A stretch of DNA of 64,000 nucleotides from Sarocladium kiliense (Eukaryota > Ascomycota > Sordariomycetes > Hypocreales > Sarocladiaceae). Within the stretch, counting starts at the first letter, position 1, and every line of letters begins with the position of its first letter. The stretch spans positions 64,501 to 128,500 of the forward strand of contig JAUZTG010000014.1 of the NCBI GenBank assembly GCA_030734395.1, written 5' to 3'. The notes under the pieces were generated by a model, which made no database searches, had not been told where the DNA came from, and saw only the letters and a program-made list of their open reading frames with translations. The translations under genes and the position numbers were made by a program. Below, one piece after another: positions 1-10,526 of the stretch.

Positions 1-549
1 GGCAGGGTACCGGTGACCACAGACACATACGAGAGCATGGCCAGGTCCAGGTACGCCAGCGCTGTGGGCATTGCTGCCGCCGTGGGTGAAATTCAACATA
101 CTCGTATCCCTGAGGCGGTTTCCAAGGCTGGGACCTGGAGTGCAAAGGCGAGTTGCAGTAGCGGTGCAGAGCTTGAGGATTGCCACATACTTGTTCTCGC
201 CTCGACTTCGGCTCAAGGCTCGCGCCTGCATGCTGTCTCCCGGCCTATGGCAGATGCCATGGACGCGGCTTCCATACTTGCCCTGATGGAACTGGCCAAG
301 AAAGATGGTGGCAAAATCGTTCAAGTTTTTGCCAAAGCCGAGGCAGATCCTTCTGGGCATGTCAGAGAATGGCGACATACTATGAACACGGATAGTGATA
401 TACACAGCACTAGACACGCGAGGGCAGCAGTGGGAGGTCTTATTGCGGGATTGGTGTCGGACGCAGAAATTTACGTCAGTGGCGGTGCCGAAGGACAAGG
501 ACCATCAGGCGGAGGGAGCCTTTGTTTGGTGTACGAGACCAGTATATAG
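1..549 (+). CDS. Ring-opening amidohydrolase (barbiturase / cyanuric acid hydrolase family), C-terminal part
   Basis: The frame is open from base 1 to the TAG at 547-549, so this is the last ~182 residues of a gene that starts outside the window. The C-terminal signature SGGAEGQGPSGGG and the upstream AKAEADPSGHVREWRHTM stretch match the third repeat of the AtzD/TrzD/barbiturase family. These enzymes hydrolytically open cyclic amides such as cyanuric acid or barbiturate, using Ser-Lys pairs, one per repeat; the Lys of the AKAEAD segment is a candidate for one. The family is common in bacteria and sparse in fungi, so horizontal origin is a reasonable inference. The downstream neighbour is a nucleobase-type permease, which fits uptake plus ring opening of a pyrimidine-like nitrogen source. 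Which ring is the substrate cannot be told from this fragment. Confidence 0.75.
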   Translation, partial: GRVPVTTDTYESMARSRYASAVGIAAAVGEIQHTRIPEAVSKAGTWSAKASCSSGAELEDCHILVLASTSAQGSRLHAVSRPMADAMDAASILALMELAKKDGGKIVQVFAKAEADPSGHVREWRHTMNTDSDIHSTRHARAAVGGLIAGLVSDAEIYVSGGAEGQGPSGGGSLCLVYETSI

Positions 550-810
550 TAAATTGGGCTTCTTTCTGTGTCATCTAGCATTGTAATGTTTGAATCCGTT
601 CTTCTCGGTGTTTGAGCTTGGATGTAACGTATGGTAAGGAAGTCTTGAGTCTAGGACACGATTTCTATGCAGTTCCACCGAAGACAAATCATGAACAGAA
701 GTGAATACTACGCTATCCTGCCTGAAATCTTGGGACATATCATTGTTGACAACCAAAGAAATGTTCCTAAGCTGCAACCTAGTCCCCCGTGTCAGCCCAG
801 TTTCGTGGAC

Positions 811-1196
811 TGTAACGATCGACCTTACTTGGTAAGATTTGTCATAAGTTTCTGTCCAGGGTAAGCTAGGTCTCGACAAGCTACAGTGGATGTATTGATA
901 GTCGAGCAGTATTGATCACAGGTAATCGTCAGGAGGTATTGCTCCCATTCAATTGTAGTAGAATGCTTAGATTGAACACTGAGGAATTAGTTCTCTGTGT
1001 TGAGTTCTGGTCTCTAGCTACTTCTTATATATTGCTGTGGTATCCTTTGGATCACTTCCTGTCCGTGATCCTAGGAGGTCACGTGACTTGCCACGTGATT
1101 CCTTCCTTGTTCCTGGCCCCCACATGTGTAGCTTGTCCGTGGTGTCGTATGCTGAGCGGCCCATCCTGTAGGCCTGCGTTAGTTACGTTTGTAACA
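811..1196 (+). mobile_element. Solo LTR, copy 1
   Basis: A 386-bp element begins TGTAAC and ends GTAACA (TG...CA). It is flanked by a perfect 5-bp direct repeat TGGAC (806-810 and 1197-1201). A near-identical copy occurs at 21326-21743 with a different 5-bp duplication, so the ends are defined by two independent insertions. No retroelement coding region lies beside it, which suggests a solo LTR left after LTR-LTR recombination. It carries two CACGTG boxes (1080-1085 and 1092-1097). It separates the amidohydrolase stop codon from the permease promoter. Confidence 0.88.
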
Positions 1197-1323
1197 TGGA
1201 CGGGTGCACTCATGTAGGGTAAGGCTCCTCCTAACCGCAGGTACATGTGGCGATGAACAGAATATTCGTGCTGCTGGGGGAAATGGCATTCCACTCGATG
1301 ACTTGTGTCGAACCAGAATCTTC

Positions 1324-1440
1324 TTATCATGATAGCGCCATCCTTTGGATCCCTGTTGAGAGGAATGCGCTTGCTGGCGGCGGCGGCGGGCGGGCGGGCG
1401 GGCGGGCCGCCTAAGATAACGATCGGTCCCCTCGTTATCA
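1324..1440. promoter_or_regulatory. Cluster of four HGATAR (AreA-type) sites
   Basis: TTATCA at 1324-1329 is followed directly by TGATAG at 1330-1335, forming an inverted pair. AGATAA at 1414-1419 and TTATCA at 1435-1440 form a second inverted pair. All fit the HGATAR consensus bound by fungal nitrogen GATA factors, which often need paired sites. They lie about 225-340 bp before the permease ATG. Nitrogen-metabolite control of the permease is inferred. Confidence 0.5.
1388..1406 (+). other. Potential G-quadruplex tract
   Basis: Five GGG runs separated by single C residues (1388-1390, 1392-1394, 1396-1398, 1400-1402, 1404-1406), preceded by GGC triplets. This meets the usual G3N1 quadruplex pattern. 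It sits between the two GATA pairs, ~260 bp upstream of the permease start. Confidence 0.5.
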
Positions 1441-1663
1441 TCAGGACCTTGGCTTTCGAACCTGCAGCAGGCAAGGCGCTCACTACCCTCGCCTGTATCC
1501 TGCGCCGTTGTGTCGCTATGTTCTTGTCCGAGTACGTTGCTTCGGTAAAATAAGTGGGCTGCTTAGGAGATATGAGAGAGGCGTTGCAAAATGTATATAG
1601 CACTTCATGGTCATGAGAAATCCATGGAATTGATGCAGCATCGCCACTCTCTGTATCGAAAAC

Positions 1664-3347
1664 ATGGGTACTCGCAGGTTCACTCGCAGATTCGCCCTCC
1701 AACCTAGGCCATCAGAATGCCTTCCAGGGAACAAGTTCTCAAATGGGGACATGGACCCGGTTCCCATGACCCGACGAACATGGAATTGGTACAGCGTAGG
1801 CGGATTCTGGATCTCTGAAGGGTTTCAGATTCCTATCTTGCAGATGGCTGGCTCACTGATTGCGAATGGACTGAGTCCTGGCATGGCCATGGGCGCCATT
1901 GTGCTCGGCACCTGCCTGGTCATGATTCCCTGCGCCCTCACGGGATATGTGGGCGCGAAGACTGGGCTCAACTATCCTGTTATGAACCGAGCTTGCTGGG
2001 GACTGCAAGGAAGCAAGTTTGCAGTCGCCGTACGTGGCATCGTTGCCATCTTCTGGTGCGGCGTGCAGTTCACAACGGGGTAAGTCGAAACTTCCTGAGA
2101 GTACGCCACCATGTTTTGCCGTCCCGGAACTAACAGTGCTTGTCAGCGGATCGTGTATATACCAGATGCTAAAGGCTATCGTACCGTCCTTGGACGATCG
2201 GATCCCCAACCAGCTCCCGGAAAGCGCCAACATTACATCCGTCAACTTACTCTGTTTCTTCCTTTTCTGGATCATCAGCCTGCCGTTTCTGTACATCAAT
2301 GTTTCGAAACTCAGGTGGCTCTTCCTCGTGAAGTTGGTTGTGATGCCAATCGGCGGCTTGGCCCTCTTCATCTGGAGTGTTGTCATGGCGAAAGGTTTTG
2401 GTCCTATCTTTTCGCAGCCCACGAACATCACGAGTGGCAAGACCGTTGCGTTCGTCTTTATGAGCGCTATCACATCTGCCATCGGACCCCAGGCGACATT
2501 TGCCTTGAACATGGGTGACTTCTGCCGCTACGCAAAGTCGCCACGTGGCGCACTCTGGTCACAGGTCATAATGATGCCAATCTGCATCACCTTGACTGCC
2601 TTTCTTGGTGTCTCTCTGGCGTCCGCATCCGCGGTCATCTACGATCTTGACGGGCCAGAATGGAACCCGCTCAATGTCATTGGGCTGTTTGAGAGCCGTG
2701 CGGCTGCCTTCTTCGTCAGTCTTATGTTCGCCTTCGCCACACTTTGCACGAACATTGCCGGCAACACTGTTGCATTTGGCAACGATCTTATGGCCTTGAT
2801 GCCGAAGTGGGTTGATGTTCGACGAGGCCAGTTCATCTGTGCCATCCTAGCGGTTTGCACCACCCCGTGGAACATTCTGCACAGCAGCGACAACTTCCTC
2901 CATTTCTTGCATGGCTACAGCGTCTTCCTAGGACCCATGTGCGGCATCATGCTATGTGACTACTGGATCTTACGCCGACGATACCTCAATCTTGAGCAAC
3001 TCTATACTCGACATGGATTCTATTGGTACACAAATGGGTGGAACCTGCGCGCAGCCACGGCCTTTTTGATCGCAATCATTCCGGGCCTACCCGGGTTGGC
3101 CAACAATGTCAACCATGACGTCGACATACCTGAAGGCTTTCAAAATGTGTACACCTTGAACTGGCTCGTTGGTGTGGTCATTGCTGGAGTCTTGTATTAC
3201 GGTCTCAGCGTCGCATCTAAGGTGTCCACCGAGAGTTTGACAGATGGTTCGAGGGAGGACAGAGCCAAAGAATGGCTGTTGACCGGAACCAGTGCCATGT
3301 ACGGTGTTGAGGATGTACAGTTCGTCAAGGGGGAGGAGAAACCGTGA
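1664..3347 (+). CDS. NCS1 family nucleobase/allantoin-type permease (Fur-like)
   Basis: A 538-residue plasma-membrane carrier encoded by two exons, 1664-2079 and 2147-3347, joined across a 67-bp intron (GTAAGT...CTAAC...CAG). The sum is divisible by three. The PVPMTRRTWNWYS start of the first membrane segment, the GVQFTTGGSCIYQML segment and the ALNMGDFCRYAKSPR segment are typical of NCS1 transporters of the Fur clade (uracil, allantoin, uric acid, nicotinamide riboside). About 12 hydrophobic helices are visible. The start is the first in-frame ATG with enough sequence for the cytosolic N-terminus. It lies downstream of a ring-opening amidohydrolase and carries GATA sites upstream, consistent with uptake of a cyclic nitrogen compound. 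The exact substrate is not determinable. Confidence 0.85.
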
Positions 3348-3489
3348 CAGCCTCAGTACAGCGTGCTTTCGCCTCTAGAAAGTGTCTCCAGGACACACCG
3401 TATACCTACATAGGGTGCAGCTTCAGTTATATCAAGTTCCACACAGATTAACAGTGTGTCACGTAACCGCGCCCCGGCAAGGTACATGT

Positions 3490-5914
3490 CTAATCCGTTC
3501 GCTGGTAATCGTAGTCAAGCGTTTGCGGTGTGGTAGTTATGGCATCAAATCCAGGTGACCGTGGGAACAACGCTGCGGGGAAGTGGTGATGCTGTGAGAC
3601 TGGACTAGAAAGAAGGAGGCCAGTACTGAGCACGTCGAGAATAGCGTCCTCGTAGAACAACGGAGCAGGCAGGTCCGCCTGTCCGCTAGACGGAGCAGCA
3701 TTCTGTGCAATGCGAGCGCCCTTCTTTGACGGGCGGCGGGGTGATGGGCCGCTCAGTGCTAGAGAGTCTTCGGCCCCTTGAAGATCGGGACTCTCGATCT
3801 CATCACCCACGATGTCGGCGGCTGTCAACTCGTGAACGTGTGATAGAGCTATGTCAAGCTTCTGCACAGCCCCTCTCATGTATTCCGTTGACGGACTCGA
3901 CACTCGCAGAAACCAGCGATAATCGTCCAGTGTACTTTTGTAAAATTGCGCTTCGGCAGTTGATTGTGATGTCACAAACAAGAGTGCGGTAAAGGTTCCG
4001 ATCGTAATGAGACAGTAGCCGCTCGCTAGAAAGTATTAGCCATAGGTGAGAGCAAAGTTTACGGACTCCAACGTACGGAAGTACCAGAAAGCTTGTAGAT
4101 GCTGTGCCCTTAAGCTCGTGACGAGATTGACGGCAGATGTTACCCGTTCTCTGGCAGCATCACGACAGATTTTGATGAGCTGCTGATCACAAGGATGGCG
4201 CAGAAGTGAAGACGAGATGACCCTGTGAAGAGCGATCTCTGCAGCAAAGTAGCTCAAGTGTAAGGCTGCAGTAGGTGATAATCGTCGATCAACTCCTTCC
4301 AAGTCAAGCGAGGCAGGGAGGTCTCTGTGCCATTCTCTCAACTTCACCTGGACTGGTTTGATCTGTTCCAAAACTGTTCTGACGTTCGCAGAGATGGCTG
4401 CCAAAGCCTTTCGTGAGCTTTAATGAGTAAGAGAGTGGAGGTTAGCTATACCTGGAGTTGAAGAAGGATGGGCTGCGCACTAGAACTTCTGCAAGATCTC
4501 GCTCACAATGTGGCTCAATGAGATCATTCTCTCGAAAACATAGCCTCCGACGCATGGCTCTGTCCCACCTTCAACATTTCGATCTTCGTCCTCGCTGTCT
4601 TGACTGTCCCTCAGGTGGCCTTCGGATGTGGAATCAGGTGTCCAGTTGTCGTCGACTATGTGGGAAGGTCGGCCCCGACATAGTGCCATCCTTAGAACGC
4701 AATCAGCCCGGAACAGCGAGTCCATTCCTACAGAAGCATACGCACCACTTATCCATCATGAAGATAGCCCAGCCGAGACGTGTTCTGAGGCCTTTCTCCC
4801 AGGCGGGAATAGCCCAGTCGGCACAGTTCGAATCGAGTCCAAGTTCCTGAGCAACAGCTACCATTTGAGAGCTCAGTGCCCATGATCCATTCCCAGAACC
4901 CTGGAACTGGAGTAGCAACAGACCTCCCTGGATGGTGGATAGCTTTGGTCTGTCGATGACCCCTTGAAGGGATGTCCGGGCTACATGTTCCAGTGCCTCA
5001 ACATCCGGTTTCTGCTGCGAGGAGAGCTCCCGATCATAGTGCCACCACTTAGAAGCCAGCATGTATACCCCAGCAAGGCAAGGAGGCGAGAACTCGCGAT
5101 ATGTTCGTGCATACTTTTCCAAGAATGTGCTAGGTATCGGACAATCAGAAGGGATGCTCGTACTCTCCTTGTCGGATGAAACTCACCGCTTGTCCAGTAT
5201 TGGGAAACACGGATGGATGATTCTGAAGTAGAGGTTCACTAAGCTCCGGCCATGGGGTCTGACAATGCTCTCGATATTGTCCAATTCTGCCAATTCCTGT
5301 GCTCTGACTTGAGTACCGCTGTAGGGGGTCAAAGCGAAATGCGTATCACGAGACACACGGCGACAGCTTGTGCCATTCGGAAAGCGAGTTTCTTGTTTGC
5401 CATCTACAGGCCGGAGTGCTAGCAGATTAGTTTCGAACTCGTCTGAGGGTCCAATGTACTGTATGTATCGGTGCTGCTGCAATCCGAGGTTGGTCTTCAG
5501 AAGTGACGGGACAGGTAAAGTGTCATAGTCCTCAATGACTCCGTTGATGTTGGCATTGGCGTTTTCGAAAACATGAGACCCAGATCCTGCTGTTGGACTC
5601 TCACTAGATCGAAATGTGAGAACCACTGAGCGGGCGATGTGCAGGGACGGATCTTTTGCATTTCCCAGGTAAGGTACTACTCACTTGGTGTGTCGCTGCG
5701 TGGAAGTGAACCCTGTAGAGCCCGGCGCTGGCCTCTTGAGGGTTAATCGCTCAACAGCTGGTTCATCAAATGTACATCGACTTGAAGCAGCTCGACAAAG
5801 CTCACACGCGGTATGTCCCAGCTCTACCACGCATTTCCGCTTGCGCTTACGACAGGTATCGCAGGGACGCGCTCGCTTGCTGCTATTGGCAATCGCGTGG
5901 CCAGAGGTCTGCAT
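3490..5914 (-). CDS. Zn2Cys6 fungal transcription factor
   Basis: Six exons were reconstructed: 5914-5685, 5603-5187, 5129-4746, 4690-4481, 4417-4077 and 4025-3490. They sum to 2118 nt (705 residues). The binuclear zinc cluster is at residues ~18-47 (CDTCRKRKRKC then CELCRAASSRC). A fungal-specific middle homology region follows, with landmarks FPILDKRTFLEKYARTYREF, GRPSHIVDDNW and FWYFPSGYCLITIGTF across splice joins. The start is the ATG at 5914, 17 residues before the first Cys. Overall layout resembles the Dal81/TamA-like or Urc2-like nitrogen regulators, but that assignment is tentative. It is transcribed toward the NCS1 permease and ends 142 bp from it. Its position suggests it regulates the permease and hydrolase, which is inference. 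The donors of introns 3 (GTGCGT) and 4 (GTGCGC) are less usual. Confidence 0.82.
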
Positions 5915-6497
5915 TCTGAGCCTGTAGGGGTTGTGTAGCCACTGCACGCGCCAGACTCGAAAACCGCTACGTAAGACGGACAGACCTCTGGGCGATCCTG
6001 GATTAACGTGAAGATGGGCCCACAAAGGTAAATTCCCCCCCGCACTCTTCCTCCTCGCTCTCCCCGCGTCGGGCCAGCCTGAACACCGACCAGTGAGCAG
6101 TCCTGATAATAAGGCACTGTTTGGCCTGAAATTTTCTATAAGTCACGTACATTTTGAAGGAGCTCTGTCGATATCAGGTGACACACAAGGAAAGACATCT
6201 CGACTACCACGTCCCCGAGACTTGACTTGATCACAACACACGGGGCACCGGATAGGTAGAGATACCCCTCCACCCACGAACCCAAGGTGATCTTGCAACG
6301 GCTGTAGCCGGCATTGGCAAGTGCAACTCTCGGGGTTTTGTGCACCGAAGCAGTCGTGGAGCTCGCTACCCAAATTCTTCAAATAAAGAACGCGTCCGCT
6401 AACTCGCAAAATGAAGTAGCAAACTGACCTCTACAATCGTTCCCGCCCATCGACTCCTTTCAAAATTGCTTCTCGACCGAGCGCCCTGCAGTGTACA
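5915..6497. other. Divergent promoter region
   Basis: This lies between the start codons of the zinc-cluster regulator (minus) and the GH105 gene (plus) and must contain both promoters. No coding features or strong recognised motifs were found; the open frames at 5824-6409 on the minus strand have no domain. Confidence 0.5.
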
Positions 6498-7616
6498 ATG
6501 CCTACTCATGCGTTTGGCATCGCTTCGGCGGACATTCATAAGCAGATCAAAGCTCTGATCCATGAACTCGTTAGCATTGAAGATAAAACCGGAGAGTTTC
6601 TCTTAACCCTGGACGATGGTACAGTGATCGATACCAAGGGTTGGAAAGGTTGGGAATGGACACACGGCATCGGACTCTACGGCATCTGGAAATACTACGA
6701 GATGACTGCGGATGAGGAATGTCTCAAGATCATCGAGGACTGGTTTGCCGAACGGTTCAAAGAGGGTCACAAGGGCAAGAACATCAATACCATGGCTGTC
6801 TTCTTGACACTCGCATATCTGTATGAGAAGACGCGCAACCCGACATATCTTCCTTGGCTAGACGCATGGGCAGAGTGGGCATACCACGACCTGCCACGCA
6901 GCAAGTACGGTGGCATGGACCATGTCACCTACAACTCTCGCAACGAGGGAGAGCTGTGGGATGACACCCTCATGATGACGGTGATGCCGCTGGCTAAGAT
7001 CGGTCTGGTCCTGAACCGCCCACATTATGTCGCAGAAGCCAAGAGGCAGTTCCTCATCCATATCCAGTATCTGTGGGACTCACAGACAGGACTGTTCTTC
7101 CACGGCTGGACGTTCAAGGATGGGGGTCACAACTTTGCCCGGGCACGCTGGGGCCGCGGAAATGCATGGGTGACCATCGTGATTCCTGACTTCATCGAAC
7201 TATTGGGCCTTGACAAAGACGATCCTATCCGGGCGCATCTTCTCAACACCCTTGTCGCGCAATGCGAGGCCTTGGTGCCGCTGCAAGAACCGAGCGGCCT
7301 GTGGCGGACACTGCTGGACGTGCCAGAGTCGGAGGGTTCCTACGTGGAGGCGAGCGCAACGGCGGGTTTTGCGTACGGGATACTCAAGGCTGAGCGCAAG
7401 AAGTACATCGGGCATGAATTCCAGGACGTGGCGATCAAGGCGATCAAGGGTGTCTTAGACAACATCAGCCCCGAGGGTGAGCTGTTGAACACGTCGTTTG
7501 GCACGGGCATGGGTCATGACCTGCAGCATTACAAGGACATTCCCCGGACAAGCATGCCATATGGTCAGGCCATGGCGATGATGGCGCTGGTAGAGCTTCT
7601 TCGCGTATTTTACTAG
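6498..7616 (+). CDS. GH105 unsaturated rhamnogalacturonyl hydrolase-like protein
   Basis: A single-exon protein of 372 residues, the usual length for the YteR/YesR family (GH105). The (alpha/alpha)6 barrel landmarks are visible: GWEWTHGIGLYGIWKYYEM near residue 55, WDDTLMMTVMPLAKIG near residue 153, FFHGWTFKDGGHNFARARWG near residue 206 and a C-terminal SMPYGQAMAMMAL. The Asp in the WDD motif is the family's catalytic acid position. Such enzymes remove 4,5-unsaturated galacturonate from lyase-cut rhamnogalacturonan or related oligosaccharides. There is no signal peptide, so it should act on imported oligosaccharides in the cytosol. The ATG follows a plain 5' leader. No pectin lyase is nearby; the next gene downstream is an MFS carrier. 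Confidence 0.85.
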   Translation: MPTHAFGIASADIHKQIKALIHELVSIEDKTGEFLLTLDDGTVIDTKGWKGWEWTHGIGLYGIWKYYEMTADEECLKIIEDWFAERFKEGHKGKNINTMAVFLTLAYLYEKTRNPTYLPWLDAWAEWAYHDLPRSKYGGMDHVTYNSRNEGELWDDTLMMTVMPLAKIGLVLNRPHYVAEAKRQFLIHIQYLWDSQTGLFFHGWTFKDGGHNFARARWGRGNAWVTIVIPDFIELLGLDKDDPIRAHLLNTLVAQCEALVPLQEPSGLWRTLLDVPESEGSYVEASATAGFAYGILKAERKKYIGHEFQDVAIKAIKGVLDNISPEGELLNTSFGTGMGHDLQHYKDIPRTSMPYGQAMAMMALVELLRVFY

Positions 7617-8372
7617 ATACAGCAAGGTCAGTCAATGTCAGCCCGTGATCTGAAGTAGAAAGTTCGGAGGCGTCTCCTTGTGTCACCATGCAGGCACTTC
7701 AGAATGAATGTACCTTCTTGCTAGCCTCCTCGTGAATCATCGTCACTTAAGCCATGTGTGATAGTGTGGATCCGAAACCCATAGTTGCTGGGCGGGCGAT
7801 CGCGCGAGACCCTGGAGACGCCGCAGTTGATTCTTCAACAAGGGACCGGTCACATATACAATTGGTGGTGGAGACTTTTGGACGGTGCAGCCTGACTCCA
7901 GTGGCAGTCGCCGGCCTTCCATGGAGAGCCGGAGCAAAGAACCCGGCAACAGGGATTTTAGTGTACCGCGCAGGAGCCTGTGTCGCTGGTCATGCACCCT
8001 GTTCCCGCTAGGGGATGCCCTCCCCAGCGGTCTACCCCCACTGCTGCCGCTGTATCATGTTCCTGGCCTTAGCCTCTCCCACCGAGGCGCGTGCTCCAAG
8101 GCATGACGTCTTCCATGACGAGAGCTTCACTTTTTTCTCAGCCGCCATCCCACTTCGTTCCGCAGTCTTGCTTGTAGATACCACGATTCCTGACGAACCA
8201 ATTCCTCACAGTCAAAGCAATTCTTGTTCTGCTAGCATGGCTTGCCCGTGAAGAGCCCTCTTACTCACGCTGGCCTTGCTCCAGATATAAACACCCATCG
8301 CGACGAAAGCCTCCTCCTCAACCCCTCCCGAATCGACCTTCGAACCCTTCTCGACGTCGCGAATCCCCTACC
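7617..8372. other. Intergenic, no gene seen
   Basis: The 3' flank of the GH105 gene and promoter of the next MFS gene. Short open frames on both strands show no domain or codon pattern. The last ~90 bp before the ATG are pyrimidine-rich, as in many fungal 5' leaders. Confidence 0.5.
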
Positions 8373-10205
8373 ATGAGCAAGCGTCCCACCATGCAGGGGG
8401 CTGGGTCCTCACGCATACGAGGGTTAGGCGTTCAACGGACTGCTTCAGCCAACTCCTTCCATGCTGGAGCGCCCATTCCCACCCTTCTATCACTTCGTCG
8501 CCAGTCAAGCTATCGATACCAGACATTTCCCACCGCGCCGCCTAAGACGCCGCTTGAGCAACCACATACGTCGGATGCTAGCGACACAGCTTCATCGGAT
8601 GGTGATGAGGAGCCGACGCCGTTGCCTGTGCGCCAGCTGCTGCTGTTGGCCTTCTTATCGCTTGCAGAACAAACAGCGCTGAACTCCATCTCACCATATC
8701 TCCCTCAGATGGTCGAGGCTATGCCCGGGATCCCAGAAGGTGAGACGGGGTTGTATGTTGGAATACTTGCAAGCGCCTTCGCATTGGCGCAACTCTCCAC
8801 CAACTTCCTATGGGGTTATGCTTCCGACGTGGTGGGCCGCAAACCGGTGCTTGTCCTCGGCACATTTGCCCTCATGTGCTGCTTCAGTGTCTTTGGTCTA
8901 TGCAAGGAATACTGGCAGGTCATTGTTGTTCACATCGCCATGGGAATGCTCAATGGCAATGCCGCCTGCGTCCCAACCGTGCTTGGTGAGGTGACCGATC
9001 GGTCCAACCAGAGCAAAGCGTTCACATATCTTCCCATCATCTACTCCCTCGGCAGTATCACAGGCCCGGCTCTTGGAGGGATACTAGTTGGCCGTATAGG
9101 AGGTGAATACCCATACCTAGGCCCCAACATCCTCAGCGCGTCGCTTCTCGCAGTGAGCGTGATTGTGGTTGGGATTTGGTTCGAAGAGACTTTGGAAGAC
9201 CCCGACCCTGGCCACTGGACCCCTGCCTGGATTGATCGCCTTACTGCAAAGTTCTTTAGATCTTCCGAGTCGGGCTCACCAACCGGAGCACAGCGGAACA
9301 CATGGAGCAGTAGGTGGCCTCGTGGTACATCGAGTGGCCGTCCGCTTCTTGCCTCAGCTGCATCTAGCCCGTCACAGAGCGATAATGAAGATGACGATGA
9401 GGTGGATGCTGGAGAACCAGGTACGAAATCTGGAACTCCAGGTGGGACGCCATGGAACGAACTTCTGAACAAAACGACTCTGACACTGCTCGCCACGTAT
9501 CTCGTCTTTCAACTGAGCAACATTAGCTACAACAGTCTATATCCCATCTTTGCGGCAGCATCACCTCCTACCGGCCGAGGATTGAACCCAAGCAAGATTG
9601 GTGTCAGCCTAAGCCTTGCTGGGGTAGCCACCATCCTTTTCCAAGCCTTCCTCTATCAGCCTCTCAAGGTTCGATTAGGAAATCTAGGAACCTACCGCTT
9701 ATCCCTTCTGGGATTCGCAATTAGTATGAGCTTGATGCCCTGGGTTGGCTACGCCGATGATCCGCCATTATTTGGCGTTGGCTCTGGCCGCATCTGGCTC
9801 TACCTCGAATTGGGAGTGGTTCTTATCATTAAAAACATTTGCGCCGTGAGCGGTTTGTCGAGTGTCATGTTACTTGTGAGTTGAAGCTCCGAACATCTGT
9901 GAAGCACTGCTAATTGAGTTCAGATCACCAACTCAGCCCCGTCGTCCGCTAGCCTCGGCACACTGAACGGAGTTGCGCAGACCCTGTCCGCCTTAGGACG
10001 CAGCTTTGGTCCATTTGCCTCTGGAGGCTTGTTTACACTCTCCGTTCATATTAAACCGAAGGGAGAAGCTTTAGCTTGGTGTCTGTTTGGTGGGCTGGCG
10101 CTCCTTGGATGGTTGGGGTCAATTTTTGTCAGGCGCGACGGTTTGGAGAGCGATGATTGGGTTGGCGACGATCAGGATAACGAAGAAAGCGATGAGACTG
10201 TGTGA
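8373..10205 (+). CDS. MFS transporter, DHA1-type (ZIFL-like)
   Basis: Two exons, 8373-9875 and 9924-10205, joined over a 48-bp intron (GTGAGT...CTAAT...CAG), give 594 residues. A ~90-residue polar N-terminal tail precedes the first helix. The loop motif WGYASDVVGRKPVLVLG between helices 2 and 3 is the MFS DRxGRR-type signature, and GSITGPALGG is the helix-5 drug:H+ antiporter motif. A long acidic central loop (residues ~305-360, rich in SSPSQSDNEDDDE-type sequence) separates the two six-helix halves. Related fungal proteins resemble the plant zinc-induced-facilitator-like and yeast YCR023C groups. The substrate is unknown. It could export a toxin or import a sugar acid, but nothing in the sequence decides. 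Confidence 0.85.
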
Positions 10206-10526
10206 ACGTTGGCCCCTTTTTGCTTCGATCTGGTGTAGACGGCACGGTATACAGGAGTTCAACTTGGCAAGGCGTTGAGGGCAAAGGTGTGGCTACTTGA
10301 CATTGCATCTGGGGAGTTAAAACACAAAGAAGGGTATCTTGCTTATAGAACTTTGCATCATTGCAACTATTGTGTAGTGTGTCGATGGCCTGCATCTTGT
10401 AACCCTTTGGCCTATTCTATCCAGGCCGATTTCGACTCATGGCGTCCTATCCTTTGCTGTGGCCTGCCACAAGCAACTGCCAGATTTTTCATGTGCCAAT
10501 ATACTCATTGGCATGTGCTCATACAT
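10206..10526. other. Convergent intergenic
   Basis: 3' flanks of the MFS gene (plus) and a small hypothetical gene (minus). No feature seen. Confidence 0.5.

Larger units (their letters stand above)
1197..1663. other. Permease upstream region
   Basis: This holds the second copy of the LTR target duplication at its left edge, a G-rich tract at 1388-1406 and four GATA-type sites between 1324 and 1440. No coding region is seen; open frames across 1079-1702 on the minus strand run through the LTR and lack any recognisable domain. Confidence 0.6.

Noticed and set aside
912..1217. 101-codon ORF in the LTR
   Set aside because: Lies within the LTR; copy 2 does not keep the frame.
1079..1702. 207-codon minus-strand ORF upstream of the permease
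   Set aside because: It runs through the solo LTR and the G-rich tract and overlaps the permease start; composition artefact.
4418..4482. Apparent frameshift or stop in the middle of the Zn2Cys6 regulator
   Set aside because: A 63-bp intron with a GTGCGC donor and a GCTAAC branch site restores the frame (Phe-Tyr-Ser across the join), and all six exons then sum to a multiple of three.
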